From Sphingomonas sp. (GTDB lineage: Bacteria > Pseudomonadota > Alphaproteobacteria > Sphingomonadales > Sphingomonadaceae): a stretch of 13,413 bases of DNA. The translations under genes were made by a program, and so were the position numbers. Below the pieces are notes generated by a model. That model was not told where the DNA came from, made no database searches, and saw nothing but the letters and a program-made list of their open reading frames with translations. The DNA lies in assembly GCA_019747165.1 (NCBI GenBank), contig JAIERC010000046.1, positions 1-13,413 of the forward strand, given 5' to 3'. Position 1 is the stretch's first letter, and each line of letters starts with the position of its first letter. Shown here piece by piece: positions 1 to 6,933 of this stretch.

Positions 1-1
1 G

Positions 2-562
2 GAGGTCGGCACGATCGTCCGCTCGGCATCGCCATTCCTCCTCTCGCTCGTCGCGTCGCATGGGAAGTTGCTGGACGAAGTCGTCGACGGAATCGCACCT
101 TCACCGGGGTGGCCACGCTCGCCGAGCGTGACCAGGATCGCGGGCACCAGGTTCCGGCCCGTCGAGGACAGGCCTCATTGTTGCCTGGTGAGCACGGGGC
201 TCGGTTGGACGAAGGCCGTTTTGGTGCGCGGCTTCGGTCATGGGTTCACCTTCGCGCAGTCGGGCGATGAATGGGCGCGATTAGAGATCGTCGGACATTC
301 GCTCGAGGTTGAGGCTCGGATCGGGGGCCTGACGTTGGAGACATTGTTCGGTGTGTTGAGAATTACATTGCAGCGTCGTTTACCCGAGACTTTGGCGGCG
401 GGGTGCGTTGGACGGTCGATCGAGAGCGTGATCGAACACGCGGCCCTCTGTGGCCGCGGCTGGGTGATCACCGGGATCGAGGAGCCTGTTTCGCCAACCC
501 TTGCGCAGGCGCTGATCGTCGCGACCGGATCGACGGCCTACCAGATGCCTTGGGCGCGTTAG
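2..562 (+). CDS. Hypothetical protein, C-terminal part (5' end outside window)
   Basis: The frame is open from the left edge of the window to a TAG stop at 560-562, giving about 186 residues, so the real start probably lies outside. A TTG at 68 is the first formal start inside the window but the frame continues through it. I do not recognise the family. No signal peptide or membrane segment is visible. The chain ends in a compact, alternating hydrophobic region finishing with YQMPWAR. GC at third codon positions is high, which supports real coding, but AGG, TTA, CGA and many TTG codons appear more often than in the genes to the right. The gene ends 162 bases from the CCA end of a tRNA, a common position for integrated elements, so it may belong to accessory DNA. 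That last point is inference. Confidence 0.6.
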   Translation, partial: EVGTIVRSASPFLLSLVASHGKLLDEVVDGIAPSPGWPRSPSVTRIAGTRFRPVEDRPHCCLVSTGLGWTKAVLVRGFGHGFTFAQSGDEWARLEIVGHSLEVEARIGGLTLETLFGVLRITLQRRLPETLAAGCVGRSIESVIEHAALCGRGWVITGIEEPVSPTLAQALIVATGSTAYQMPWAR

Positions 563-724
563 TGAGCGATTCGGTGATGGGCATGAGAGTTCACGGCTAT
601 CGCCTGCTGTGCGCCCGCGGACTTCGAGAGGGCGCTCTGATCTCCCGGCGAACTGACCGCGTTAGCGTGCAAGACCTCGTTAGGTTGCCGACTCGTCGCT
701 CTTAACGAGCGGTGACAAAGAAGC

Positions 725-800
725 TGGTGGGCCCGGCAGGACTCGAACCCGCAACCTAGCCGTTATGAGCGGCCAGCTCTAACCATTGAGCTACAGGCCC
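725..800 (-). tRNA. tRNA with anticodon CAT, probably tRNA-Ile2 (lysidine-modified); could be labelled tRNA-Met
   Basis: Read on the minus strand, a complete cloverleaf runs from 800 to 728, followed by an encoded CCA (727-725). The acceptor GGGCCTG pairs with CGGGCCC with one G-T wobble. The D arm is GCTC/GAGC with an 8-base loop, the anticodon stem GGCCG/CGGCT encloses loop CTCATAA, and the T arm is GCGGG-TTCGAGT-CCTGC. The anticodon CAT is at 767-765. Three tRNAs share this anticodon. The initiator is excluded by the paired first base and the lack of GGG/CCC at the base of the anticodon stem. The short AATGGTTA D loop resembles tRNA-Ile2, whose C34 is changed to lysidine by TilS so that it reads AUA, more than elongator tRNA-Met. 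A promoter is not clear; the preceding deacetylase stop is 43 bases upstream on the same strand. Confidence 0.95.
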
Positions 801-843
801 CACCGCGGATCGACCTAGCGGAGCTCCCCCCCTGTCCGCAAGA

Positions 844-1881
844 TCATCCGCGTGTCGCATCTGCTGCGGCGATCAGCGCATCAAGGCCGATCGGCATGAC
901 ATTGAGCCGATGCAGCTCGGCAAGCACGGCATCCCACCACTGCCAGAACGCGGCCAGATCCCGCGCATCGCGCACATAGGGTGTGCAGCCGGGGACAAGC
1001 GACGGTGAATGAAAGGAAAAATTGAGCAATCGTACCCCCTGCCCCACAGCAGTACGGAGCGCTTCAAGCACATCGGCCACGGGCATCCCCTCCGGCGTCA
1101 ACGCCACGCGCGACAACAGCCGGGTTCTGGCAAGCACGCCAAGACCGCCCGGCATGAGGCCCGCCGCCCGGTACAAGCGCGGTCCGATCGCCTGCAGCTT
1201 GCCTGTAAAGATCGTTGTGAGCGGCAGTTCGATCAGTTGACGGGTTCTGTCCACCCAGAATGGCGCGGCATCGATGGCGGCAAAGTCTGGGCCGTCGTCG
1301 CGGCGATAGTCATAGCGCGCGCGCATCGAGCTATCGATTCGGTAGCCGCGCTCGGCAAGAAGCGACAACGTGTTGGGGCCGATACCATAGCGCCCTGCCC
1401 GATAGGCGCGCGGCCGGATGCCGAAGGCTGCTTCGATCAGCGCGGTCATTGTATCTATTTTTGCGGCTTCCAGATCGCGCGGCAAATTGCCCGCAAAACT
1501 GTTCGCGGGTGTAACCGCCTCATCGAATGGCGGTGTTACCCAGGGGTGGAGTTGAGCCCCGATCGTGGATAGTCCCGCAGCGACGATCTCACGCAGTATC
1601 GCAACGGTTCGCGCATCACTGATAATCGGGTGATCGACCAGGAACGTCAGCGGGTAATGATGGTCGGCAAACCAGCGGTGCGCTGCAGGTAATGCGCTTG
1701 TCGCCGCAGTCGAGCGGTGGTTGCGCGAGAGCGGCGCGAACCAATCAAATTCCTCTTCGGTGTCGACAAAGATGATCGCGCGGACCCCGAAATCACTGGC
1801 CCAGTCTATGCCGTCGGCAGGATTGCGGGGCGGCACGCGATAGCATGTTCGCGCAGGTTCGGTGGTGAGCCTGCCCGCCAC
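844..1881 (-). CDS. WalW-like polysaccharide deacetylase family protein
   Basis: The protein of 345 residues has the NodB-fold polysaccharide deacetylase signatures in the expected order. These are a metal-binding VDTEEEFDW at residues 39-47 (motif 1), QLHPW at 111-115 in place of the usual HxxxH (motif 2), YRAGRYG at 160-166 (motif 3) and SFHSP at 289-293 (motif 5). Such enzymes remove N- or O-acetyl groups from cell-surface glycans; the substrate cannot be told here. No signal peptide is evident, so it may act in the cytoplasm on a precursor. The chosen start is GTG, one base after the kinase stop TAG, implying co-translation. The conserved domain begins near residue 34, so a later start is possible. 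It forms a two-gene unit with the histidine-kinase-like gene upstream, with a CAT tRNA downstream. Confidence 0.85.
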   Translation of the reverse strand: MAGRLTTEPARTCYRVPPRNPADGIDWASDFGVRAIIFVDTEEEFDWFAPLSRNHRSTAATSALPAAHRWFADHHYPLTFLVDHPIISDARTVAILREIVAAGLSTIGAQLHPWVTPPFDEAVTPANSFAGNLPRDLEAAKIDTMTALIEAAFGIRPRAYRAGRYGIGPNTLSLLAERGYRIDSSMRARYDYRRDDGPDFAAIDAAPFWVDRTRQLIELPLTTIFTGKLQAIGPRLYRAAGLMPGGLGVLARTRLLSRVALTPEGMPVADVLEALRTAVGQGVRLLNFSFHSPSLVPGCTPYVRDARDLAAFWQWWDAVLAELHRLNVMPIGLDALIAAADATRG

Positions 1882-1882
1882 C

Positions 1883-3781
1883 CTAATTGTTCGACGCTTG
1901 TCCCACTCCGCGACTTACGGCGGCGGGCAGCCGCAAAGTCAAGCGTTCGCCGCCGATCGCGAGGCTGCCGCCCAGCTCTGCCGCCAGATTGCGCACGAGC
2001 CTGAGCGCGAAGCCAGTACCCAACAGGGGTGGACCAACATCGCCGTCATCGGGCTCGCTATCGGCGCTTAGCAACGCGTCGCCAGGCAATTGCCCAAACG
2101 CGCGCGGACGGTCGACCGCGATTGTTATTGTATCCTGCCCCTCCACGGCGGTGGTGACCATGATCGTTTCGTCTGGCCCCGCGCTGCCGACCAATGTCGC
2201 GATCAGGCGGCCAACCACGCGATCAATGGCGCGATCATCGCCGCGAACTACAGAACCCGGCTCCGCAAACAGGGTGAGCGTTGCGCGGCGCAGGCTGGCG
2301 AGCGGGCGGAGATCGGCAACAATATGGCTGAGCAAGGGTGGCAATTCGACGCTGGTCTCGCGCAGGTCGAGCGCCTGCGAATCGATGCGCGCCGCGGTAT
2401 CCAGATCATCGATCGCCTCCAGCAGGCCGCTCGTCTGATGCCGGATTGTGGCCGCGTAATCGATGTAGGGCGCGGGCACCGGACCCAATAATTCGCCCTC
2501 GATCATTTCTGCAAAGCCCGCGATGGCCGTTGTCGGCGTGCGCAGTTCATGGACCAGCTGGCGCACCGAATCGGTTGCTGTCGTGCGGGCAGCTGCTCCC
2601 GCCTCGGCTCGCTCATCGGCGCGCGGGCGCCGGCCGGTGCCGCGATAGCCTGTAAATCGTCCGCTTTCGCGATCAAAGATCGGGATTCCGGTGATGCGCC
2701 ACTGGCCCGCGGTCTCGCTTGATCCGTCGACGAGCAACCGCGCATCGACAAAGCGCGAGCGGCGCCGAAAGGCACCCGATGCAATGCCATCGACCCGAGC
2801 CCCGAAGGAAACCGCTGCCATGTCCAGCGACAGCCCGATCAAGGGCTCGCGCGCTGTCCCCAGGATCCAGCGAAACGTGCCGGTGGCATCTGTTTCGAAC
2901 TGAAATCCTTCAACACGACGCGGACGCAACCCGTCTTCTTCGTCGTCGCCGTCCTGTTCTGTCCGGTGCCGCTGAAACGCATCGATGCGCGCAACAATAT
3001 CGGAAATCTGAAAGGGACCACGGGCAGGTTGCAAGGGGTCCTCGAGGGGTTCATCGCCACCCGGATTTGGCTGCAAAGGTGGTTCGGAAAGGGAAGACGT
3101 CGTTCCGATAACCGCATCGCCCGGCGAACCAAGCTCGGCCCGCCGCATCGCGTCAACAACCACAGGCAACCCGAGCGCCACGCTGGCCAGCGACACGAAC
3201 GACGAATCGTCAATCGGGCGCGCCAAATCCTGATCGGCCGAAGCGACCTGTTGCACCTCAACCGGCAGTGGGGCGTTGGGAACGAGGTTTACCGCATCCG
3301 CGATCGGATTGACTTTAATCGGGTCGGGGGCTTGCTCGACCGGTGAGTCAGCCGGCGAGGACAGCACAAAATCGCTGGAGCCAAAAGCAGCCAAGGCGCG
3401 CTCCACATCGGGGCCGAGGTCACGACGATGCCGCAGGATCGCCCGGCAAGCAGAAGGCATTTGGGGCAGCAGGCCGATCCATTCTTCAGGCTTAAGCGTA
3501 GCAATCCGCAGGACCGGCGCAGCGATGGCCAGATCATCCTCAGCGAATAGACGAACCAGCGCGACCGGTGGTGATGTAAACGCCAGCGCCCGGGCGCTGG
3601 CCGAACGAACCGACGCCGGCACCGCACTGCGGATCTCGCGCAGGCGGGCAAGCGCCTCATCGGTTGCGGTGACCCGTCCGCGACCGATCAGGTCCACCAG
3701 TTGCCGCCAAGCGGACTGCGCGCCGATCGGCGACGATGTATCCGCTGCCAGTACCGTTTCTAGACTATCGTCAAATCGCAA
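1883..3781 (-). CDS. PAS-domain sensor histidine-kinase-like protein with degenerate ATPase domain
   Basis: The protein has 632 residues and no transmembrane segment, so it is probably cytoplasmic. Residues about 20-135 form an Ala/Leu/Arg-rich helical region like HEAT-type or DUF2336-type repeats. A long Pro/Asp/Glu-rich linker (about 140-285) follows, then a PAS-like domain (about 290-385) and a HisKA dimerisation helix with the H-box QLVHELRTP (phosphoacceptor His411). The C-terminal HATPase-like region (about 480-620) keeps a G2-like GTGFAL at 588-593 and a terminal AELGG. It lacks the N-box asparagine (RVVGRLIATLVGSAG in its place) and a recognisable DxGxG G1 box. The start is TTG, with no ATG near the beginning. 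A near-consensus CtrA site lies 38 bases upstream. The deacetylase gene starts one base after the stop. No response regulator is adjacent, so the partner is unknown. Confidence 0.85.
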   Translation of the reverse strand: MRFDDSLETVLAADTSSPIGAQSAWRQLVDLIGRGRVTATDEALARLREIRSAVPASVRSASARALAFTSPPVALVRLFAEDDLAIAAPVLRIATLKPEEWIGLLPQMPSACRAILRHRRDLGPDVERALAAFGSSDFVLSSPADSPVEQAPDPIKVNPIADAVNLVPNAPLPVEVQQVASADQDLARPIDDSSFVSLASVALGLPVVVDAMRRAELGSPGDAVIGTTSSLSEPPLQPNPGGDEPLEDPLQPARGPFQISDIVARIDAFQRHRTEQDGDDEEDGLRPRRVEGFQFETDATGTFRWILGTAREPLIGLSLDMAAVSFGARVDGIASGAFRRRSRFVDARLLVDGSSETAGQWRITGIPIFDRESGRFTGYRGTGRRPRADERAEAGAAARTTATDSVRQLVHELRTPTTAIAGFAEMIEGELLGPVPAPYIDYAATIRHQTSGLLEAIDDLDTAARIDSQALDLRETSVELPPLLSHIVADLRPLASLRRATLTLFAEPGSVVRGDDRAIDRVVGRLIATLVGSAGPDETIMVTTAVEGQDTITIAVDRPRAFGQLPGDALLSADSEPDDGDVGPPLLGTGFALRLVRNLAAELGGSLAIGGERLTLRLPAAVSRGVGQASNN

Positions 3782-3818
3782 TGTCGGCCGTCCCGCTCCG
3801 ACGCGGGGGTCTCGCGCC

Positions 3819-3834
3819 GTAACGATTGCTTAAC
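3819..3834. promoter_or_regulatory. Candidate CtrA-binding site upstream of the kinase gene
   Basis: The sequence GTAA-N7-TTAAC differs from the alphaproteobacterial CtrA consensus TTAA-N7-TTAAC at one base. It lies between the divergent kinase (start 3781) and lrp (start 3966) genes, 38 bases from the kinase start. A clear sigma-70 promoter for the kinase is not visible here. Binding is inferred from the motif alone. Confidence 0.4.
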
Positions 3835-3888
3835 CGTTCGCTCTATGGGCCGGAACGACCCTTTTCGGCACGTCGCAATGTGGGACAA

Positions 3889-3916
3889 TTGCGTTGTTTC
3901 GCAATTATCTTATAAT
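3889..3916 (+). promoter_or_regulatory. Likely sigma-70 promoter of the Lrp/AsnC gene
   Basis: A perfect TATAAT -10 element at 3911-3916 is preceded, 16 bases upstream, by TTGCGT at 3889-3894. Transcription would begin near 3923. This favours the ATG at 3966 as the start codon and argues against the in-frame TTG at 3894 and the ATG at 3915, which sit inside the promoter. Confidence 0.6.
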
Positions 3917-3965
3917 GGATCGCCCAACCCCGATTACAAAAAATCCCCCTGTTTTGGAGCGTTTG

Positions 3966-4436
3966 ATGGCTTTTGACCGAATCGACCGGCAGATTCTTGA
4001 ATTGCTGCAGGAGCACGGTCGGATGACCAACGTTGAGCTGGCGGATCGGGTGGGGCTGACTGCACCACCATGTCTGCGCCGCGTGCGCACGCTGGAGGAG
4101 CGCGGGGCGATTCGCGGCTATCATGCCGAGCTCGACCCGGCGGCGCTCGGCTACACCATTACGGTATTCGCGCTTGTCAGCCTGCGCAGCCAGGCTGAGG
4201 CGGATCTGGCGGCGTTCGAAAACTATGTGGCCGGCATCCCCGAGATTCGCGAATGTCACATGCTCAACGGAGAGATTGATTTCATTTTGAAGATCGTCGC
4301 GACCGATCTGAAATCCTTTCAGGAAATTCTGACCACGCACCTGACACCCGCGCCAAATGTGGCAAGCGTGAAGACGTCGCTCACCATCCGAACGGCCAAG
4401 CTGATGCCGGGAATCCCGGTTATCCAAGTCCCCTGA
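3966..4436 (+). CDS. Lrp/AsnC family transcriptional regulator
   Basis: The 156-residue product has the length and two-domain layout of feast/famine regulators. An N-terminal winged helix-turn-helix occupies residues 1-50 (FDRIDRQILELLQEHGRMTN, then LADRVGL and CLRRVRTLEERGAI). A RAM ligand-binding/oligomerisation domain spans about 64-140 and includes the typical GEIDFILKI strand. Such proteins form octamers or hexadecamers and sense amino acids; the effector here is not predictable. The start ATG at 3966 is preceded by GGAG at 3956-3959, six bases away. Longer in-frame starts at 3894 and 3915 overlap the promoter and would add a tail with no family counterpart. It is divergent from the kinase gene, so it could control that gene as well as itself. 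The stop codon lies within a tandem repeat. Confidence 0.93.
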   Translation: MAFDRIDRQILELLQEHGRMTNVELADRVGLTAPPCLRRVRTLEERGAIRGYHAELDPAALGYTITVFALVSLRSQAEADLAAFENYVAGIPEIRECHMLNGEIDFILKIVATDLKSFQEILTTHLTPAPNVASVKTSLTIRTAKLMPGIPVIQVP

Positions 4437-4500
4437 TTCATCAACGTCCCCTGATGCATCAACGTCCCCCGAATCGTACACGTCCTCCTGAATCGTAAAG
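4428..4500 (+). repeat. Four imperfect 18-bp tandem repeats across the lrp stop codon
   Basis: Units begin at 4428, 4446, 4464 and 4482. Unit 1 is GTCCCCTGATTCATCAAC. Unit 2 differs from it at one base (T to G). Unit 3 is GTCCCCCGAATCGTACAC. Unit 4 is 19 bases long and ends GAATCGTAAAG. The stop TGA of the Lrp gene is part of unit 1. Units 1, 3 and 4 each contain a GANTC site, the target of the CcrM methylase in alphaproteobacteria. Unit 4 runs into the terminator hairpin. Confidence 0.85.
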
Positions 4501-4525
4501 GGGTGGCATTGCTGCCACCCCTTTA
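4496..4525. terminator. Bidirectional rho-independent terminator
   Basis: A perfect 13-bp inverted repeat, TAAAGGGGTGGCA with TGCCACCCCTTTA, encloses a 4-base loop TTGC. The arms end in A/T runs on both sides, so a GC-rich hairpin followed by U residues forms on either strand. It lies between the convergent lrp gene (stop 4436) and the TPR-like gene (stop 4549) and can serve both. Confidence 0.88.
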
Positions 4526-4548
4526 GCGTCTTCATTCAATGCGCTGGC

Positions 4549-5880
4549 TCAGCCGGCCGAACCAAGATCAAGCCAGGTCAGCCAGAAACCCGCAATATCC
4601 GCGCGGGGCGCGCCGGTGACTGACTTGAATGCCGCGCGGGCAGCTTCCTTGTCTCCGGACTGGGCAAGGGCGATGCCAAGGTGCGTGTTAACCTCAGCAG
4701 CGGTCACATAGCGGCGCTTGCTGCCGGGCGTCGGCTGATCAAATGGCTTGGTCAGCGCAATCTTGTACAGCTCAATCGCTTTGGCGTTGTTGCCGCCGGC
4801 CAGGTAAACGTCGGCGGTTTGCGCAGCCAGATCGCCGGTCTTGGCGGCAACAGCCTGTTTTTCGGTCGCGTCGAGCGACTTTTCCAGGCTCAGGCCCGTC
4901 TTCGCCGACCCGGCAAGCATCGATGCCAACCCATCGCCTGCGGGGATCTTGCCACTTGCCCGTCCCTCATCGATCACTGCCTTGGTTTCTGCATTCAGGC
5001 CAAGATCATCGGTTGCCTGGGCATATTCATCATAGTCGTTTTGATCGGCCATGGCGTGCGCGGCGCGGAGCAGGCGAAAAAGATCGATCCGCTGCGACTT
5101 GTCGAGCTTGGCGCTCGTAACCGGAATGGTCTCCATATAAACGCGGACCCATTGCCGCCAATTGGCCGCCGTCGGATAGGCAGATACGACCTTTTGTGAC
5201 CAGGCGGCGCTCTCCGCGTATTTCTTGCTGAAGTACAGCTTTGACAGCACATAATTATACCAATTTTCAGGTACTTTCCGACCCGCCGCCTTCTCACGAT
5301 CAATCTGGGATTGCAGTTCAGCGGCCGCGCCGATCGCATCGCCCGATTCGGCCTTTGCCTTCATGATTTGCAGGCTGACGTCCTGATTGGTCGACCCCAA
5401 TTCGCGCGCACGCGCCAGATCAGCCACCGCTTCCGCGTACTTCTTGCTGTCAAAATAGGTGGCGCCGCGGAATTCGAGGAACGTGATCAGTTCGGCCGAC
5501 GGTGTCTTGGGATTGTCGATAATCGCATTGAGCGATGGCAAAAGGGCAATCCTACCGGCGACAATTGCCTTGGGGTCACCCGCCGCAGCCAGAGCCAGCT
5601 TCCCGTTTTCGTAAGAAAGCCGGAGATGGGCAGTGAGGTATTTCTCGTCGTCAGAAATGGCAAGCGACTCAGCTTCCGCCAGGGGCGCCGTCGCCGCGTC
5701 GTAATTCTTGGCCTGGATCGCCGTTTGCGCTGCAAGCGCGGGCTTTCGGAACGCCTCACCATATTTGGGGGCAGCGGGTGCCTCTTCCTTCTTTTTGGCA
5801 AGGGCGGGGGCTGCAACGGTCAGGCTGCCAGCGCCAAGCATGAGCGCCGCAATCAACGCGGCTTTCGACAATGTGGTCAT
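4549..5880 (-). CDS. Exported TPR-like repeat protein, function unknown
   Basis: The product has 443 residues with a typical Sec signal peptide (MTTLSKAALIAALMLGAGS then APALA, cleavage predicted after residue 28), so it should be periplasmic. The mature part starts with a Lys/Glu/Pro/Ala-rich stretch. Helical repeats of TPR character follow, such as GATYFDSKKYAEAVADLARA near residues 134-153, YSKxYAESA-like units near 215 and AGGNNAKAIELYKIAL near 362. TPR arrays usually mediate protein contacts, and no catalytic motif is seen. ATG start 5880 has a good ribosome binding site, AGGAGAG at 5891-5897, ten bases away. The gene is transcribed alone and ends at the bidirectional hairpin it shares with lrp. 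Its partner is not indicated by the context. Confidence 0.82.
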   Translation of the reverse strand: MTTLSKAALIAALMLGAGSLTVAAPALAKKKEEAPAAPKYGEAFRKPALAAQTAIQAKNYDAATAPLAEAESLAISDDEKYLTAHLRLSYENGKLALAAAGDPKAIVAGRIALLPSLNAIIDNPKTPSAELITFLEFRGATYFDSKKYAEAVADLARARELGSTNQDVSLQIMKAKAESGDAIGAAAELQSQIDREKAAGRKVPENWYNYVLSKLYFSKKYAESAAWSQKVVSAYPTAANWRQWVRVYMETIPVTSAKLDKSQRIDLFRLLRAAHAMADQNDYDEYAQATDDLGLNAETKAVIDEGRASGKIPAGDGLASMLAGSAKTGLSLEKSLDATEKQAVAAKTGDLAAQTADVYLAGGNNAKAIELYKIALTKPFDQPTPGSKRRYVTAAEVNTHLGIALAQSGDKEAARAAFKSVTGAPRADIAGFWLTWLDLGSAG

Positions 5881-6104
5881 CGCTTTAATTCTCTCCTCGT
5901 CCAGGCCCCGCCCTTGATCGCGCCGCCATACCGGGCGAGCGGAACGGGTTCAAGCACGTCACGTCCGGTGGAGCGATAGCTGCGCACGACTGAACCGCCA
6001 TTGAACGCCGCAGAAAACCGGATAGCCGATTCTTTGACCGATACTGGCTGCTCAGTTAGGCGCGGTCACATGCCCCTTCCAATCTCAACAAGGATGCTCC
6101 TATC

Positions 6105-6803
6105 TTGACCGGCAGCGCAGTAATTATCGGAGCATCTGGTGGTATCGGTGCCGCCCTGGAAGCCGCGCTGACTGAAGAAGGCACATTCACCAACATATCT
6201 GGCTTTGCGCGGTCACGGACCGGGGATCAGCACATCGATCTGCTGGATGAGTCGAGCATTGCCGCTGCGGCCGGACGAGTGGCGGCGCGCGCGGCGCCGA
6301 CGCTGATCGTCGTCGCGACCGGGTTGTTGCATGAAGGCGATCGCGGTCCTGAAAAGGCGCTGCGCGATCTGGACCCCGCATGGCTGGCGCGCAGCTTTGC
6401 GATAAACGCGATCGGTCCGGCGCTGGTTGCAAAGCATTTCCTGCCGATCATGCCCAGAGCTGGTCGATCGGTCTTTGCCGCCTTGTCCGCACGGGTGGGC
6501 AGCATTTCCGACAATCGGCTGGGCGGATGGCACGGCTACCGCGCCGCAAAGGCCGCCCTCAACCAGCTGATCCGGACGCTTGCGATTGAGGAACGCCGCC
6601 GCAATTCGAGCTCGATTGTCGTCGGCCTGCACCCGGGGACGGTCGACACCGGCCTGTCACAGCCATTTCAGGGCAATGTCCCCGCTGGCCAGCTCTTCAA
6701 GCCCGATCGTGCAGCGGTACAGCTGCTCGACGTGCTTGACGGTCTGCGCCCGCCCGACAGTGGCAAATTATTCGGCTGGGACGGCGCCGAAATCAGCCCC
6801 TGA
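6105..6803 (+). CDS. Short-chain dehydrogenase/reductase, C-factor-like
   Basis: The 232-residue protein is a classical SDR Rossmann-fold oxidoreductase. It has the dinucleotide-binding GASGGIG at residues 9-15, a D-rich turn DLLDESS near 45, the structural NAIGP at 101-105, a catalytic serine in LSARVGSIS (Ser128 or Ser133) and YRAAK giving Tyr145 and Lys149. The PGTVDTGLSQPF segment at 177-188 resembles CsgA/C-factor-type SDRs, where it follows the PG motif. The substrate is unknown. The start is TTG at 6105, with AAGGA at 6090-6094, ten bases upstream. The ATG codons at 6070 and 6094 are out of frame and form a 12-codon reading frame whose TGA overlaps the TTG. gyrA follows in the same direction after 130 bases but has its own likely promoter. 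Confidence 0.88.
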   Translation: MTGSAVIIGASGGIGAALEAALTEEGTFTNISGFARSRTGDQHIDLLDESSIAAAAGRVAARAAPTLIVVATGLLHEGDRGPEKALRDLDPAWLARSFAINAIGPALVAKHFLPIMPRAGRSVFAALSARVGSISDNRLGGWHGYRAAKAALNQLIRTLAIEERRRNSSSIVVGLHPGTVDTGLSQPFQGNVPAGQLFKPDRAAVQLLDVLDGLRPPDSGKLFGWDGAEISP

Positions 6804-6865
6804 CCATCCATCGGTTCGACCGCCGAATCGACCCGGCCTCGCGCGCACGCGTACGCGCGTCCGCG

Positions 6866-6894
6866 TGGACATTGGCGGTCGGCTGGTCTAAGAT
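6866..6894 (+). promoter_or_regulatory. Likely gyrA promoter
   Basis: TGGACA at 6866-6871 (five of six -35 consensus bases) and TAAGAT at 6889-6894 (four of six -10 bases) are separated by exactly 17 bases. Transcription would start near 6901, leaving a leader of about 33 bases before gyrA. Just upstream lies a CpG-rich stretch with the palindrome CGCGTACGCG (6848-6857) that could affect supercoiling-sensitive initiation; that role is speculation. Confidence 0.55.
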
Positions 6895-6933
6895 CGTCAC
6901 CGAATTGCAACACCCATCCGAAAGCTTTGAAAA

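Noticed and set aside
577..705. A 42-codon plus-strand frame (MGMRVHGYRLL...) between the left gene and the tRNA
   Set aside because: Weak ribosome binding site, Arg-rich low-information translation and no recognisable family; it continues from a longer shadow frame of the left gene.
697..711. Small hairpin CGCTC-TTAAC-GAGCG near the tRNA 3' end as a terminator
   Set aside because: Only 5 bp of stem and no T run follows on the minus strand, so a terminator cannot be supported.
826..832. Run of seven C between the deacetylase stop and the tRNA as a phase-variation tract
   Set aside because: It is outside coding sequence and promoter spacing there is unclear; probably a chance homopolymer in GC-rich DNA.
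3894..3965. N-terminal extension of the Lrp protein from TTG 3894 or ATG 3915
   Set aside because: The stretch contains the TATAAT promoter element and lacks family conservation; ATG 3966 has a good ribosome binding site and gives the normal length.
6841..6860. CpG-rich alternating purine-pyrimidine stretch as a repeat or CRISPR-like element
   Set aside because: It is a single short stretch with one 10-base palindrome and no periodic units; no CRISPR array is present anywhere in the window.
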